From contig JADFUC010001641.1 of NCBI GenBank assembly GCA_019722365.1, positions 91,205-155,204 of the forward strand: DNA of 64,000 bases, in the 5' to 3' direction. A program made the position numbers and the translations under genes. Each line of letters begins with the position of its first letter. The stretch's first letter is position 1. The DNA is from Lithospermum erythrorhizon (taxonomy: Eukaryota > Streptophyta > Magnoliopsida > Boraginales > Boraginaceae). The notes under the pieces were generated by a model that saw nothing but the letters and a program-made list of their open reading frames with translations, was not told where the DNA came from and did no database searches. Of the stretch, positions 23,247 to 33,309 are shown piece after piece.

Positions 23247-24129
23247 ATGAAGTATTTTAGAGGGTTTGTTTGCAAAACATCTTTGATCATTGTTCTTCTC
23301 ATTCTTCCAACTTTCATCCATGCCAGGCACCTAAGCAAGAGTATGGTTTTGATATATGACATATTTATATATACCACTTCCATTTAATAAACATATTATT
23401 TTAATTTTATAATTTCTATAGCTTGCTCATCTTCGAAATAAATATGATAGTCTAGCATCCATGATTTTCCAATAGCAATTTTAATTAGAAAACCGAGGTC
23501 GGGCTATATAGTTACCATAATTAAATTCAAAATCGCAATAGATTATAAAGGTAATAATATTAATTATGTTATACATACCTATATCAATTACTTTTGTATA
23601 GACCAATTGTATTTATAATTACCAACAACTTAGATTAGAATTATAATTAAGTCCAGCGACTCTACTCCTAACTCGTACTTCCTCCTTTTTATATTTCAAT
23701 ACCAAACCTTGATAACTAAAATAATAAGTCAATATTTTAAGTACAAACATGTTACATTCTAATAAAAACAGAGGAAACATTTGTCAGTAATAATAGAATA
23801 ATTACTTTTTACTCTATTGATTCAATTTATTATTTAACTAATTATCTTATTCTCACTTAACAGATAATGATCATCACAAGCATCATGAGAGTATAAAATT
23901 GGAGATGAGTAAATTGAAAACGGAAATGACCAAACAGATGGATAAAAAAGCTAATCACCCCCTCCAAATTGCTGGGTCAAGATTGCCTGATTGTTCACAT
24001 GCTTGTGGATCTTGTACCCCATGCAGATTAGTTATGGTGAGCTACGTTTGTTCTTCGATTGAAGAAGCTGAGACATGTCCCATGGCTTACAAATGCATGT
24101 GCCATAACAAGTCATATCCAGTCCCTTGA
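23247..24129 (+). CDS. EPF1-like secreted cysteine-rich peptide (stomatal patterning)
   Basis: Precursor of an EPIDERMAL PATTERNING FACTOR peptide hormone, a family sensed by ERECTA-family kinases with TMM to restrain stomatal development. Two exons: 23247-23340 and 23864-24129, joined by a 523-base GT-AG intron (GTATGG, TTAACAG). The precursor is 119 residues. Residues 1-26 form a signal peptide (MKYFRGFVCKTSLIIVLLIL, then PTFIHA). A variable His/Lys/Met-rich pro-region follows. The mature C-terminal domain starts near AGSRLPDC. It has eight cysteines (DCSHACGSCTPC, YVC, ETC, YKCMC) and ends SYPVP, the pattern of the EPF1/EPF2 subgroup rather than the six-cysteine EPFL members. The end NKSYPVP and the loop VMVSYVCSSIEEAETC favour EPF1. 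Both exons are open and the frame is intact. Subfamily placement is from memory. Confidence 0.9.
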
Positions 24130-25288
24130 TAACATATTGATCATGGTTCATCTTGTTCCCTAATATTTCGGCTTCATATTTTGTAGCAGTAGATTGAAAG
24201 TTCTAGTCGATAGCATTGTAGCTAGCAACCGGGTATGCCTTGATGACGGTTTTATTTCTTTTATTTTTCATCTATGTAATGTAATGTACCGTTACATTTG
24301 CGATTTCGTAAGGTGAGCGTTCGAAAAAGATAAGCATTAGTGATTAGATTGATAGGTTCCTTACACATGTAGCAAACGAGTCTTAGTAATTGGTTAAGAA
24401 CATTTTCATTGTAGAATGTTATCTGGTGTAGTACTCCAACAATTTAGTAGATTCTCAATTGTTATTTCGCTTTGGTATTATTTTGAGAATAGTAAATGCA
24501 ATTTTGCCTAAGGTGTGGTTTTGTGTAAATGCAATTTTGGCATAGCTTATTATTTAATGGATTCTCAATTGGTATTTTGCTTCCAAATAGATAATCGAAA
24601 AACATACAAAAATCAAGAACGAAGTCGATCGTTTTGTCAATTTTTGGGAGTTTGTAATGGAATATTTTACAAGTTGTTCAATAATAAATTGTTACTAATC
24701 TTTAAGGGCTAATAATAAGCTAAGTGAGCGAAATTATTTTAGTAGTTATTAATCCCTTAATTTATCAATATGGTGATATAATTTCTTTAACACATGAATA
24801 TAACTCAATCCTTATAAATCACATCCACAAAAGGCACATCAATTGGGTTACCACCTTCTCCACATATGGCATGCATATTAATGGTGCACTTCTGTAACTC
24901 GATCCACATGAATTCACAATCAGACACCATCATATCAATCGAGTGACACATACATATTATAACACCCAACAGAGATTACATGTGGATTTAACAATAAAAA
25001 GACTTTGATATCATGCATAATATTTTACTCTCAAATCAATTGAACAATAAATAATATTTTTTGGATAATATAAATCGATCACTTATAAAATCTTAATCTA
25101 CTAATGGCGATTGGAATAGACTAAATAACAAAAATGCATGATTAGCAAGGTATCTTTTCGTACCCAGCGAATTTGTCCTTTTAGTGACAACATAATGACT
25201 GATAGTTTCTTAAGATATAAATACTATGAAATGACAAATTAGAGTATGATTTTTTTGAGAGATAATTATTTGAAATGAGTAAAATAGT
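24130..25288 (+). other. EPF1-like 3' UTR and spacer
   Basis: AT-rich sequence with no other gene seen. The first few hundred bases are presumably 3' UTR of the EPF1-like gene. Confidence 0.4.
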
Positions 25289-25565
25289 AGGGCGAAATTG
25301 TGAATTGGTTTGAAAGTTGAAAATTTAGTCGCTTGATAGTAACTACAGCGATTGTAATTTGGTTAGCTTTGAATTTAGTCGTGATAGTAGCTACTGGCGA
25401 TTGTAATTTGGTCCAACCTCAAACATTTCCGTGAAAAGATAACAGTTTTGCCGCGAGTGTTAGCCACTTTCCACTTAAAATTCACATTATTCATTTTCAC
25501 CTACCTAAGTCTTTCCCTCCATTTCCTTCCTCAATACACATTCACTTGTTTTCCTCCAAAATAAC

Positions 25566-25574
25566 AACTATATA
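25566..25574 (+). promoter_or_regulatory. candidate TATA box of the GRF zinc-finger gene
   Basis: A CTATATAAATTC context lies about 100 bases upstream of the ATG at 25,670 and just inside the left inverted repeat, where Mutator-like elements usually carry their promoters. Confidence 0.4.
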
Positions 25575-25669
25575 AATTCACATCCTCATCTAATAAAGAC
25601 ACCAACATATTTTTGCTCTTTTATTTATCCAAAGTATGAGCTTTAGTTTGAAAGTCTAACACCAAGACA

Positions 25670-25966
25670 ATGAATGAGATTAGATGCCATTGTAGTTTAG
25701 TATGCTACCCCCATAGCTTCATTCAAACAAGCCGGTAGACGTTTTGTCAAATGTTCAAGAGTAAGTTTTTAGTTCTAATATTTCAAAGAATGATTTTAAA
25801 TTTACACACATAATATTATTATTGAAAATCATACTTTCTACAGGGGATGGAGGTTGTAGTTCTGGTTGTGGAAGGATCCACCTACCCCTCAAGAGAAGAC
25901 CATTATCTTGGGACTTCACAAAAAAAATGCAACAAATTAGAAAAAGAAAATACAGGATTAGGTTAA
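25670..25966 (+). pseudogene. GRF-type zinc-finger protein, two exons, frameshifted
   Basis: Exon 1 is 25,670-25,760 and exon 2 is 25,844-25,966, joined by a short GT-AG intron (GTAAGT, TTCTACAG). Exon 1 reads MNEIRCHCSLVC... and, after a frame shift near 25,727-25,732, AGRRFVKCSR, which carries the Gly-Arg-Phe signature. Exon 2 starts with a Gly-Gly-Cys turn. After a further missing base near 25,860 it reads FWLWKDPPTPQEK, then TIILGLHKK, the usual continuation of this family. The two breaks look like single-base losses. The family is thought to bind nucleic acid. The gene lies 170 bases from the end of the convergent transposase. Either a pseudogene or uncorrected sequence. Confidence 0.7.
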
Positions 25967-26139
25967 AATGAAGTATCTATATGCAATATCAATTATTGGA
26001 TGTCTAGTTGTAGCAACATATTCCATGTAATCCAATGTGTGAAACTGAACTTCAATCCTGTTTGTTCCATGTTTCTCAAGTGATATGAAATGAAAAAAAT
26101 ATAAATAAAGCCAAAGTAGAAATTATATTTCCTCAACAG

Positions 26140-28530
26140 TCATAACCGTTTCCAACTAAAACATTGATCACAACAAAACAATACCAAATATTTGATTGAC
26201 AGACCACAAAAAATTATAACTAGTTTCAACAAAAACTGAAAGGTAAGATCATTTCTTTGTCTACAACCATAAAGTAATGAAAACTCCATACAATACATAA
26301 ATAAAAATGGTAAAATAGATATCTTGCAGGCCCTGTTGTTATGACCTTGTTCCTTGCATATTGTACATAGATATTTTCTAACTTTGCATTGGCTGTTTTT
26401 TTCATTTTCTGCAGCTTCAATTGGATTGACCCTCCTAAGCCTTGTAGGCCTTCCAGCCTTCTTGTCTTTAATAGTAGGAGGAAGTGGTCCAACCCTCAGT
26501 TTGAGGCTTAAAAATTCAAGACTAGAGATAGGGAAAACCAACATGTTAATAGACCTTCTTAGCCAAGTGTCAATGTAATAGCATTCATCAACATAATCAT
26601 CAACATCCTCCCTATTTAGTCTTATAGAAGTACATGCATGTTGCTTGGTATCCTTCTGACCTGTCATTTTTCTAGGTACATTGTTTATTCTCCAAATCTA
26701 CTGCACACTGGTTTGTAGTAGAACCAGTGTATACTTGAAAGTGCGCCCTATCACTTTTAGTTGGCATACAAGCAGATGCATCCTTCACATTCATTATGAG
26801 TTTCAGTCTGATTTTAAGACATAATTTGCCTGTCATTTATCGGCCCTTGTCTCTCTATTAACTTACATTTTTGTGTATGATAAGATCATGACCATTGCAA
26901 CCAAGGTTAGTATTGGCTTATCTCTTGCTTCCAATATGAAACTATTGAAGACCTCACACATATTATTCAATAATACATCACACTTTGAAAGTAATGCAAA
27001 TGGCCTAGACCATTGGATTACATCCTTGTCCTTAAAACCACTCATAGGCACTTGAATCAAGACTGTTCATTTATTCATGTCATCCATTTTCACCTTGAAT
27101 GAATGAGTAGTTGTAGCAGTTGCAACCCCCCATAATGCATCATTATAAGTTTGTGCTTTGAAGCCTGCTCTTTTAAAGTTTTCATGTAAGTGTCTTACAC
27201 AAAATCTGTGGTCAATCCTTAGTAAAACAGTCTTGAAAGCCTTAATGAGACCTTTTTGCTTGTCAGACATAAATGTCCACTCATATTGTGCAAGCTCATC
27301 TTCAACTGACCCTCTAGGAATACAAATATCCTCAGCCAAATGTGATAAAAACCATTCCCAACTGTCCTTATTTTCTACCTCAACAACAACACAAGTAATT
27401 CGGAATATGTAAGTCAAACTCTTATTATCAAACACAGGTATACAGGTATGTTCTAGGTGCCATTTCCTAATTTGTAGACCTGTCTCCCCACTAAATCTTT
27501 TTGTATATATAAACCACTTACAATCTGAGTCATACACAAACCCTTCTCTTGCCATTCTAACATACTTAATGACTCTTGCATCTGTGATACTGTAAGTATC
27601 AATGACCTGCTTCAACTCTTTTCTGCTACCAAAAAACATACCCATGACAAATTTGGGATTCCTATTGTCATGTTTAACATTAAACTTAGGATATTTGTCT
27701 AAACCAGCAACATCAACTTCAGTATCCACTAGACCCTTTGTCACTATACATCCCGTCATAATCTGACATCAGATCATCTTCTCCATCAGCTGCATTGATC
27801 TATTCATGTACTCCAATTGGAATATTTTTCAAATGGTTTGATTAGACTACTTGATGTATTAACCTATATTATATATATAATAAATAATTTTGAAAATATT
27901 GTATATGTATGTGTGCGAGGTGCTTGACCATCCCAGGCAGATTATGATTCTTTGAGATGTTGATAGGCTCACCTCGCTCACCTTACAAATTAGAATTTGG
28001 ATAAAGTGCAGGTTGTTGGATGGTTTGAGATTGTTGATATTCTAGTTAGTTATCTTTTATTTCCTTTTTGGTTTTATTGGAGTTGTGTTATTACCGTGAA
28101 GCTTTTTGTGGCTTTAAACGATTGTGTGATACAAGTTATCTTTAAAGTTTGGAGTTTTAACTGAAGATGTTGCCTCAAGCTTTTTGAGTATTATATTTTA
28201 TGAGATATTTAGATTTATTTTTGGGTATGTATTGTTATGGATATTCAGGCTATTGAGTTAGATCTTTCTATTTTGTTATATTAGAGTTAGTATTGTGTGT
28301 GTGTATTACAGGTTGAAATACAGGTAACGCCTTGCATGCTCTTTGGGAGTATGCGGCGGTGTAACGGCTTAAGGTTCGGGTTGTTACAATATTAATACTT
28401 AAGTTCCTACTACTAACATAATCATAGTAGTCAATACTCCCCCCAACATATCTAGTAAATGGACTATATAGTAATGCCCCGCCATGATGTAGTTTGATCG
28501 TGAGTATACCAACATCATCTTCACCATCTG
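26140..28530 (-). pseudogene. mudrA-like Mutator transposase, broken and interrupted
   Basis: Read on the minus strand. 28,528-28,395 encodes the N-terminal domain (ILTIKLHHGG, RYVGGSIDYYDYV) after an acceptor-like TTTTCCAG. An LTR fragment follows at 28,388 to about 27,900. 27,860-27,067 gives an acidic linker (SDYDGMYSDKG), the DNA-binding region and the MULE domain (VENKDSWEWFLSHL, FMSDKQKGLI, CVRHLHENFK). 27,060-26,863 continues with LLNNMCEVFNSFI and ARDKPILTL. About 26,800-26,680 has VDLENKQCT, and 26,667-26,300 has HACTSIRLNREDVDDYVDEC, then CYYIDTWLR and a zinc knuckle CTICKEQGHNNRAC. The catalytic core is shortened: after HTCIPVFDNKSLTYIF the frame jumps to VVVEVENKDSW, so the block that normally holds the first catalytic Asp is absent. 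Several frame changes also occur. Not functional as written. Confidence 0.85.
27900..28388 (+). mobile_element. LTR fragment or solo LTR inside the Mutator transposase
   Basis: This segment splits the transposase frame. It ends GGTTCGGGTTGTTACA, a typical Ty3/gypsy LTR 3' end, after a GTAACG..GGAGTATGCGGCGGTGTAACGG block. The base string ATATT follows the right boundary, and ATAT(T) precedes TGTATATG at the left, compatible with a 5-base target duplication if one T is under-called. At about 490 bases it would be a short solo LTR. The family is inferred from end sequences only. Confidence 0.5.
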
Positions 28531-29609
28531 GAAAAAGAATATTGTAAAGTTAGTTTGGCAAAACAAAAAGGCATTAAATCAATTTGGAGGAGAGAAAAAG
28601 CCCAAACTCGATAATGATGAAACAAAAAAATAATACAAGGAATCTAGAAAAGAGTAAACAATTCTAGGAAATCATATTTTAATCCCCAAATTCGAAAAGT
28701 GTGTCGATTAAAAAATTTAGGAGCATCTTTTTCAAAAATTGAGAACTAACCATAATTAGGAGTTTTTGTGAGCCTTGAATTTCGCCTTAATGCCATTGTT
28801 TATGATAATTTCTCCTTGCTTTCATTAATTTTGGAACTTAGGGTAAGAAATTTAGTAGATTAAGTGATGGAATGTGATTTTGGAGGGTGTTAGTCGATAA
28901 TTGCTAAGTAATGGAAATGGGTTTGTTGGCTGCAAATCACTTATCTCATACATTGGCATATCTAGGATTGTTCAAATTAAGGTTCGTCTAGATATCAGGA
29001 CCGCGGCCGCCCGGCTAATTGCAGTTCGGACCGGGCCAGGATCGATAATCATATCGGATATTTTTTTGGATGGGAGCAGGTCGAAGCGCTGCAGGGTGAA
29101 TCTGGGATAGGTTTCGGGGCCAGGTTAGGATGGAATTGATCCAAAATGTAAAATCCGTCGGGAAAAAATCTAGTGCTTAGGTTCTCTACTTTGGGGTTAG
29201 CGATTAGGGTTATGGTGTCGTTCAAATTTAGAACCGGAATTTGGACCGTTAATGAAAGCGGATGGATTAACGGGCGGATCTCGGTTGATTTCCGGATAAT
29301 CCGGCGATGATAAACGACTCTGAGCATATCACCGTGATGTAGTTTGGCATGTACTGGCGTCGTGGATCGTTATCTTTTTAACGAATATTGGTAGGTGGGA
29401 GAAAATTACAATTGCGTAATATGTCGGGGGACTAAATCATAACTTTGGGAGACCGATTCAGCGATTTAGGTAAGATTTATACGAGATTTCATTTCACCAA
29501 TTAACAATTTTGAAGTAATTTTAAATTGTTTTAGATTCATGATCACTTATTTTAACATTTAATTTTATTTCGATAATTTAAGATGTTTCTTAAAAGATTT
29601 AAAACTTAT

Positions 29610-29835
29610 TGAGATGAATGAAAGGTTTCAGAAAGATATTACAAGATACCATAAGATATTACAATAAGAAATTAGTATTAATTATTTCAATAATAGTTAT
29701 AGTAATTAATTGAATATGAAGTTTAGTATTATTATATAAAAATTTTATATTAGTACATAAATATGAGTTAGTGCATATATATTTAGTCAGAACACAATTG
29801 ATATAATTTCATTCTGCAGCCGTCATTCTTTATTA
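29610..29835 (+). mobile_element. copia-type LTR (3' part)
   Basis: AT-rich LTR-like sequence with CATAAGATATTACAATAAG and TAGTTATAGTAATT words, ending immediately before a primer-binding site. The left edge is not defined; a TGAATGAAAGG start near 29,613 is possible. Its complement is well preserved at about 33,050-33,150. Confidence 0.5.
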
Positions 29836-29847
29836 TGGTATCAGCGC
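29836..29847 (+). other. tRNA-Met primer-binding site of a copia retrotransposon
   Basis: TGGTATCAGCGC differs by one base from TGGTATCAGAGC, the standard plant copia site complementary to initiator tRNA-Met. It lies directly after the LTR. What follows (to 30,277) has no recognisable gag, so only the 5' end of the element is present here. Confidence 0.7.
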
Positions 29848-30277
29848 AGATTCTGTGAAGAAAATAAAAGTTTTCGCTCTTACTGTCGATGAGTCTTCTA
29901 TGATGTCTTACTCACAGGTGAGATTTTGTTTTTTTGTTTTTTTCAGTGAAGCTTTCCGATAAGTGATGATGCCTTTGTTTTCAGATAGAATCTCAAAATA
30001 TCTTTTGGATTTCGTTCATAATTTTTTGTTTAGTTTGTGGATGTGAAGTTTTATTCGGTTTCCTACTTCTCTCAATTTTTGTCAAATGGGTTGTTCTCTG
30101 TTTTGTTTCCCCTCTTTTGTGTTGTTAACTGTTCAGATCTGGAAGGTATGATCCGATGCGATTTGACAAATTGGTATAAGGATATTTGTTGGTTTCTTAT
30201 TGGGAATAATTGTGCCAAAAAATGCCCTCAATGCCAAAGAAGACCACCATATATTGGAAAGGGCGTCTGAGCTGTTA

Positions 30278-31400
30278 TGTAACGACCCGTTAGGATCGGT
30301 AGCCTCGAGGTGAGAGTCATGTCCAGGAGCAGCAGAATCATGCAGCCAGATAGGCGACTTCGGTTTAAAACTACTCATTTCCTTCAAAAATATGATTATA
30401 TATAATATTTAAAATAATCGCGAGTTTAAAATTCTGATCAACTGAGGTGATATCTAATCCTTAGAAGCTAAAGTATATATATACTGACATATCTGACAAC
30501 TGATAATGCCGGCGAGGCTATGAAAGTAAATGCTTTGTACTCGGAGTCTGAAATGACAACTGGCAAATGAGGCTAAAGTTTGAAAGGAAAATCTGGCAGT
30601 GAAATAGTTGGCGGCGTAGCAAGGCGCGAGGATCGCCAGCCGCCGTCTCTGGCTTTTTATTTTCGTGAGCTATAAAGCGACCTCTTGGCTCATTGTGGAA
30701 ATCTGTCAGCGCAGCATGATAAATGCCGCGAAACTTAGTGAAACTTAACGCATGGGTGAGCTTATGCAGGCGAGTCGATCGATAATATAATAGTCAAATA
30801 TGAATGAAATACATATATCAAGACTCACCAATAAGATTAAATACAGCGTAATTCGCAGGAAGTCTTAAGAGCGTAACACGTGAAGATATAATAGAAGGTT
30901 TCGATGGCACAATTCCAAAAAGAAATCCAGAGACTTCAATGACGGCTGGCTACAGTCGTGAAGCCTCACATCTCATGCTCACATGGGTATACCCGACACC
31001 ACAATGCGCATATGTTCAGTAAAATTACGGGGAATTGACTAATCGATAATCACCCGTAACATACCGCGGTATAAGGTCAAAGTAACAACATACACAAAGT
31101 ATAAGGCACGCGTATATACTAAGTAGAAGGCGCATCGCTCATTACTTAAGTACACAGCGCACGCGCTCATACACTAAGTCTGAGGCACACCGCTTATACG
31201 CTAAGTATAAAGGCGCTCTTACTCTGGCTAAGTATAAGGCAAAGCGTATTTTATCTGTGAAAGTATAAGGCTGATATCCTCATATCGCACGCGAGGAAGG
31301 AGAGTCCTTTAACCCTGTCATCGGCAAAATTAAAATCACGACACTCAAGACCTCGAAACTCCCCATAACCCAAACAACTACTCTACTCCCAAGCGATTAT
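30278..31400 (+). mobile_element. start of a Ty3/gypsy-type LTR with 28-base tandem repeats
   Basis: TGTAACGACCCG at 30,278 is a common 5' end of plant gypsy LTRs. At about 31,091-31,255 a unit of about 28 bases built on CTAAGTATAAGGCGCACCGCTCATA is repeated six times imperfectly. The sequence is already rougher here than further left, with CG-rich insertions. The element continues into the fold axis, so its far end cannot be read. Confidence 0.45.
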
Positions 31401-33309
31401 TTACGGCACGCGGCTAAAACATACCAAAAGTGCCGTAAGGCCTGAGGCGTACAATAGTGCCGACAAAGAGGCCACAAAGTTCAATATAAGTTGGGAGTTG
31501 AGTTATCGCTACCTTGACAATCTTCAACGTCACCAAGAAATACCATCACATAATCATATAAGTAGCTCGCTGAATAAATCACATATAATCATCTGACAAT
31601 CACGTAGCGATTATGGCGGTTGGCTGTGTGGCTCGCTGATGACCTGTGATATTATTTTAACGGCGTGCTGGCTAAATGACAAGCAGGCTCGGCTGAACTT
31701 TGGCTGCTCGTGCTCCAATATTTTAATAAACACTGTATATTTTAAACTGGCGTCTTTAGCTGCTGAGCAATTGTTTGGAGGCCCATGAAGGATTTGAGCA
31801 CAGTATTCGGGATGTATTTACAGGCAGATGATTAGAGGCAACTACTTACTTTGAAGCTATGCAGCCTCTTTTGACCAATATAACGGATTTCCACCCTCTT
31901 TAGTATTATAAGAAAACGGACGTACTGAGTGGCTGCGGTGAAGTGGCGATTGTCCAGTCAGGTGGCTGCTGTGCTGGTGCGTGTGCCTGCCCAACAGCAC
32001 TGACACTGCGTGCAAAAGTGGCGGTGGTGGAATGAGTGTTCTGGCAGGCTGAGCTGGTGTGACAGGGACAGAAGATGAGGTTGTGGCCCAAGTTGTGGTG
32101 TTGAAACATTTCTTTGAGCCAATGATGCTGGCTAGGTGATGATTGCTGCGTGGAGGCCTGGTCAGGCTGATCACTATTATAGTATTGACGACTTTCGTTC
32201 CGTATGTGGATTCACTTGCGTGTCAAGTTCGCTAAGAGATTCAGCGATATTCATTTGTCAGGTGTAAATGCCAAAAACGATGAAAGTTTGCTGCAGTAGG
32301 CAGAGTGGCAGTGGTGGTCTGTGATGCTGTTATGTCGTCAGCTATTTGGTGTTATTTTCCTTTTAGCAGCGCTTGTCGGCATTAGGCTATGACCAATGCG
32401 TGCTGCTGCTTTAGCGCCAGCTGGCACTTATTTGAGATATGTTAGCCATATATATGGAGTTGATTTGGTTAGGTATCGGCTGATAGACAGAAACAAAGCG
32501 TGTTCTGAAATGTCACTGCTACTGTCATATTTTTGAAAATGATATGTACAAGCGAGTAAATCTATCGGAACATTGATGGCTGTTCGACCCTGTGGCCAGC
32601 ACAGCGGCCGGCCAAACGTGATAAATTGCTGGCTCAGCCTCCCAGCCTGGTGATCTTCTGGCATTGAGGCATTTTAACAGTAATCAATGAAAAACAGCAA
32701 ACATCGCCCTTGCCAATTGCTCAAATTCAGATCGGTCTGCTTCGAATCTGGGCTGATTGGCAGCAAAACGAAAGAACAACCCGATACGATGCGCTAAATC
32801 ACAAGCAAGCAAAATTATGAGCAGGCCAAAAGACGAGATGCTGAAGGCATCGCTCTTATCGGAAAGCTTCATCGAAAAAGCAGCTAATCGCGCGTGATAG
32901 TACATCGCCAGAAAACCATCGACGGGAAGCCAGCGGCACCGTACGCCAGCGAAGGCGCGAGGCTGACGCGTAACAGAATGACGGCAATAATATGTTGAAT
33001 AGGCTGATCTGCGGTACTTCGCTGTTGCTGGGTATCGATAGAGCACATGACAAACTCATATTCAGTAATTACTATAACTATTATTGAAAATAATTAATAC
33101 TAATTTCTTATTGTAACTATCTTATGGTATCTTTGGCATCTTGCGAAACCACGTCTGATGGACCCAAATCTTTTAGAGAGCATCTTAAGTGACAGGTAAA
33201 GTGAAGCTGTTAAAATAAACAGTCGGCAGATCTAAACAGTAAGAGCCACTTCAAATCATGGTGAGCCAGTGGTCAGTCTCGATAATGGAGGACAGCAGGT
33301 GAACCAGAT

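Larger units (their letters stand above)
25289..29470. mobile_element. Mutator-like element with two convergent genes
   Basis: The left end (about 25,289-25,475) and the complement of the right end (about 29,335-29,470) align in order: an outer block (GAATTGGTTT versus GAATCGGTCT), a GACTAAAT block, AAATTACAAT, then GTTATCTTTT followed by ACG. That is a terminal inverted repeat of well over 100 bases. The left copy has an extra internal duplication of about 50 bases (25,321-25,370 and 25,373-25,425). Between the ends lie a GRF-type zinc-finger gene near the left end (plus strand) and a mudrA-like transposase gene read from the right end (minus strand). The target duplication was not clear. 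Autonomous activity is unlikely because both genes are broken and an LTR fragment sits inside the transposase. Confidence 0.7.

Noticed and set aside
27158..27412. 84-residue plus-strand frame
   Set aside because: Antisense shadow of the Mutator-like transposase.
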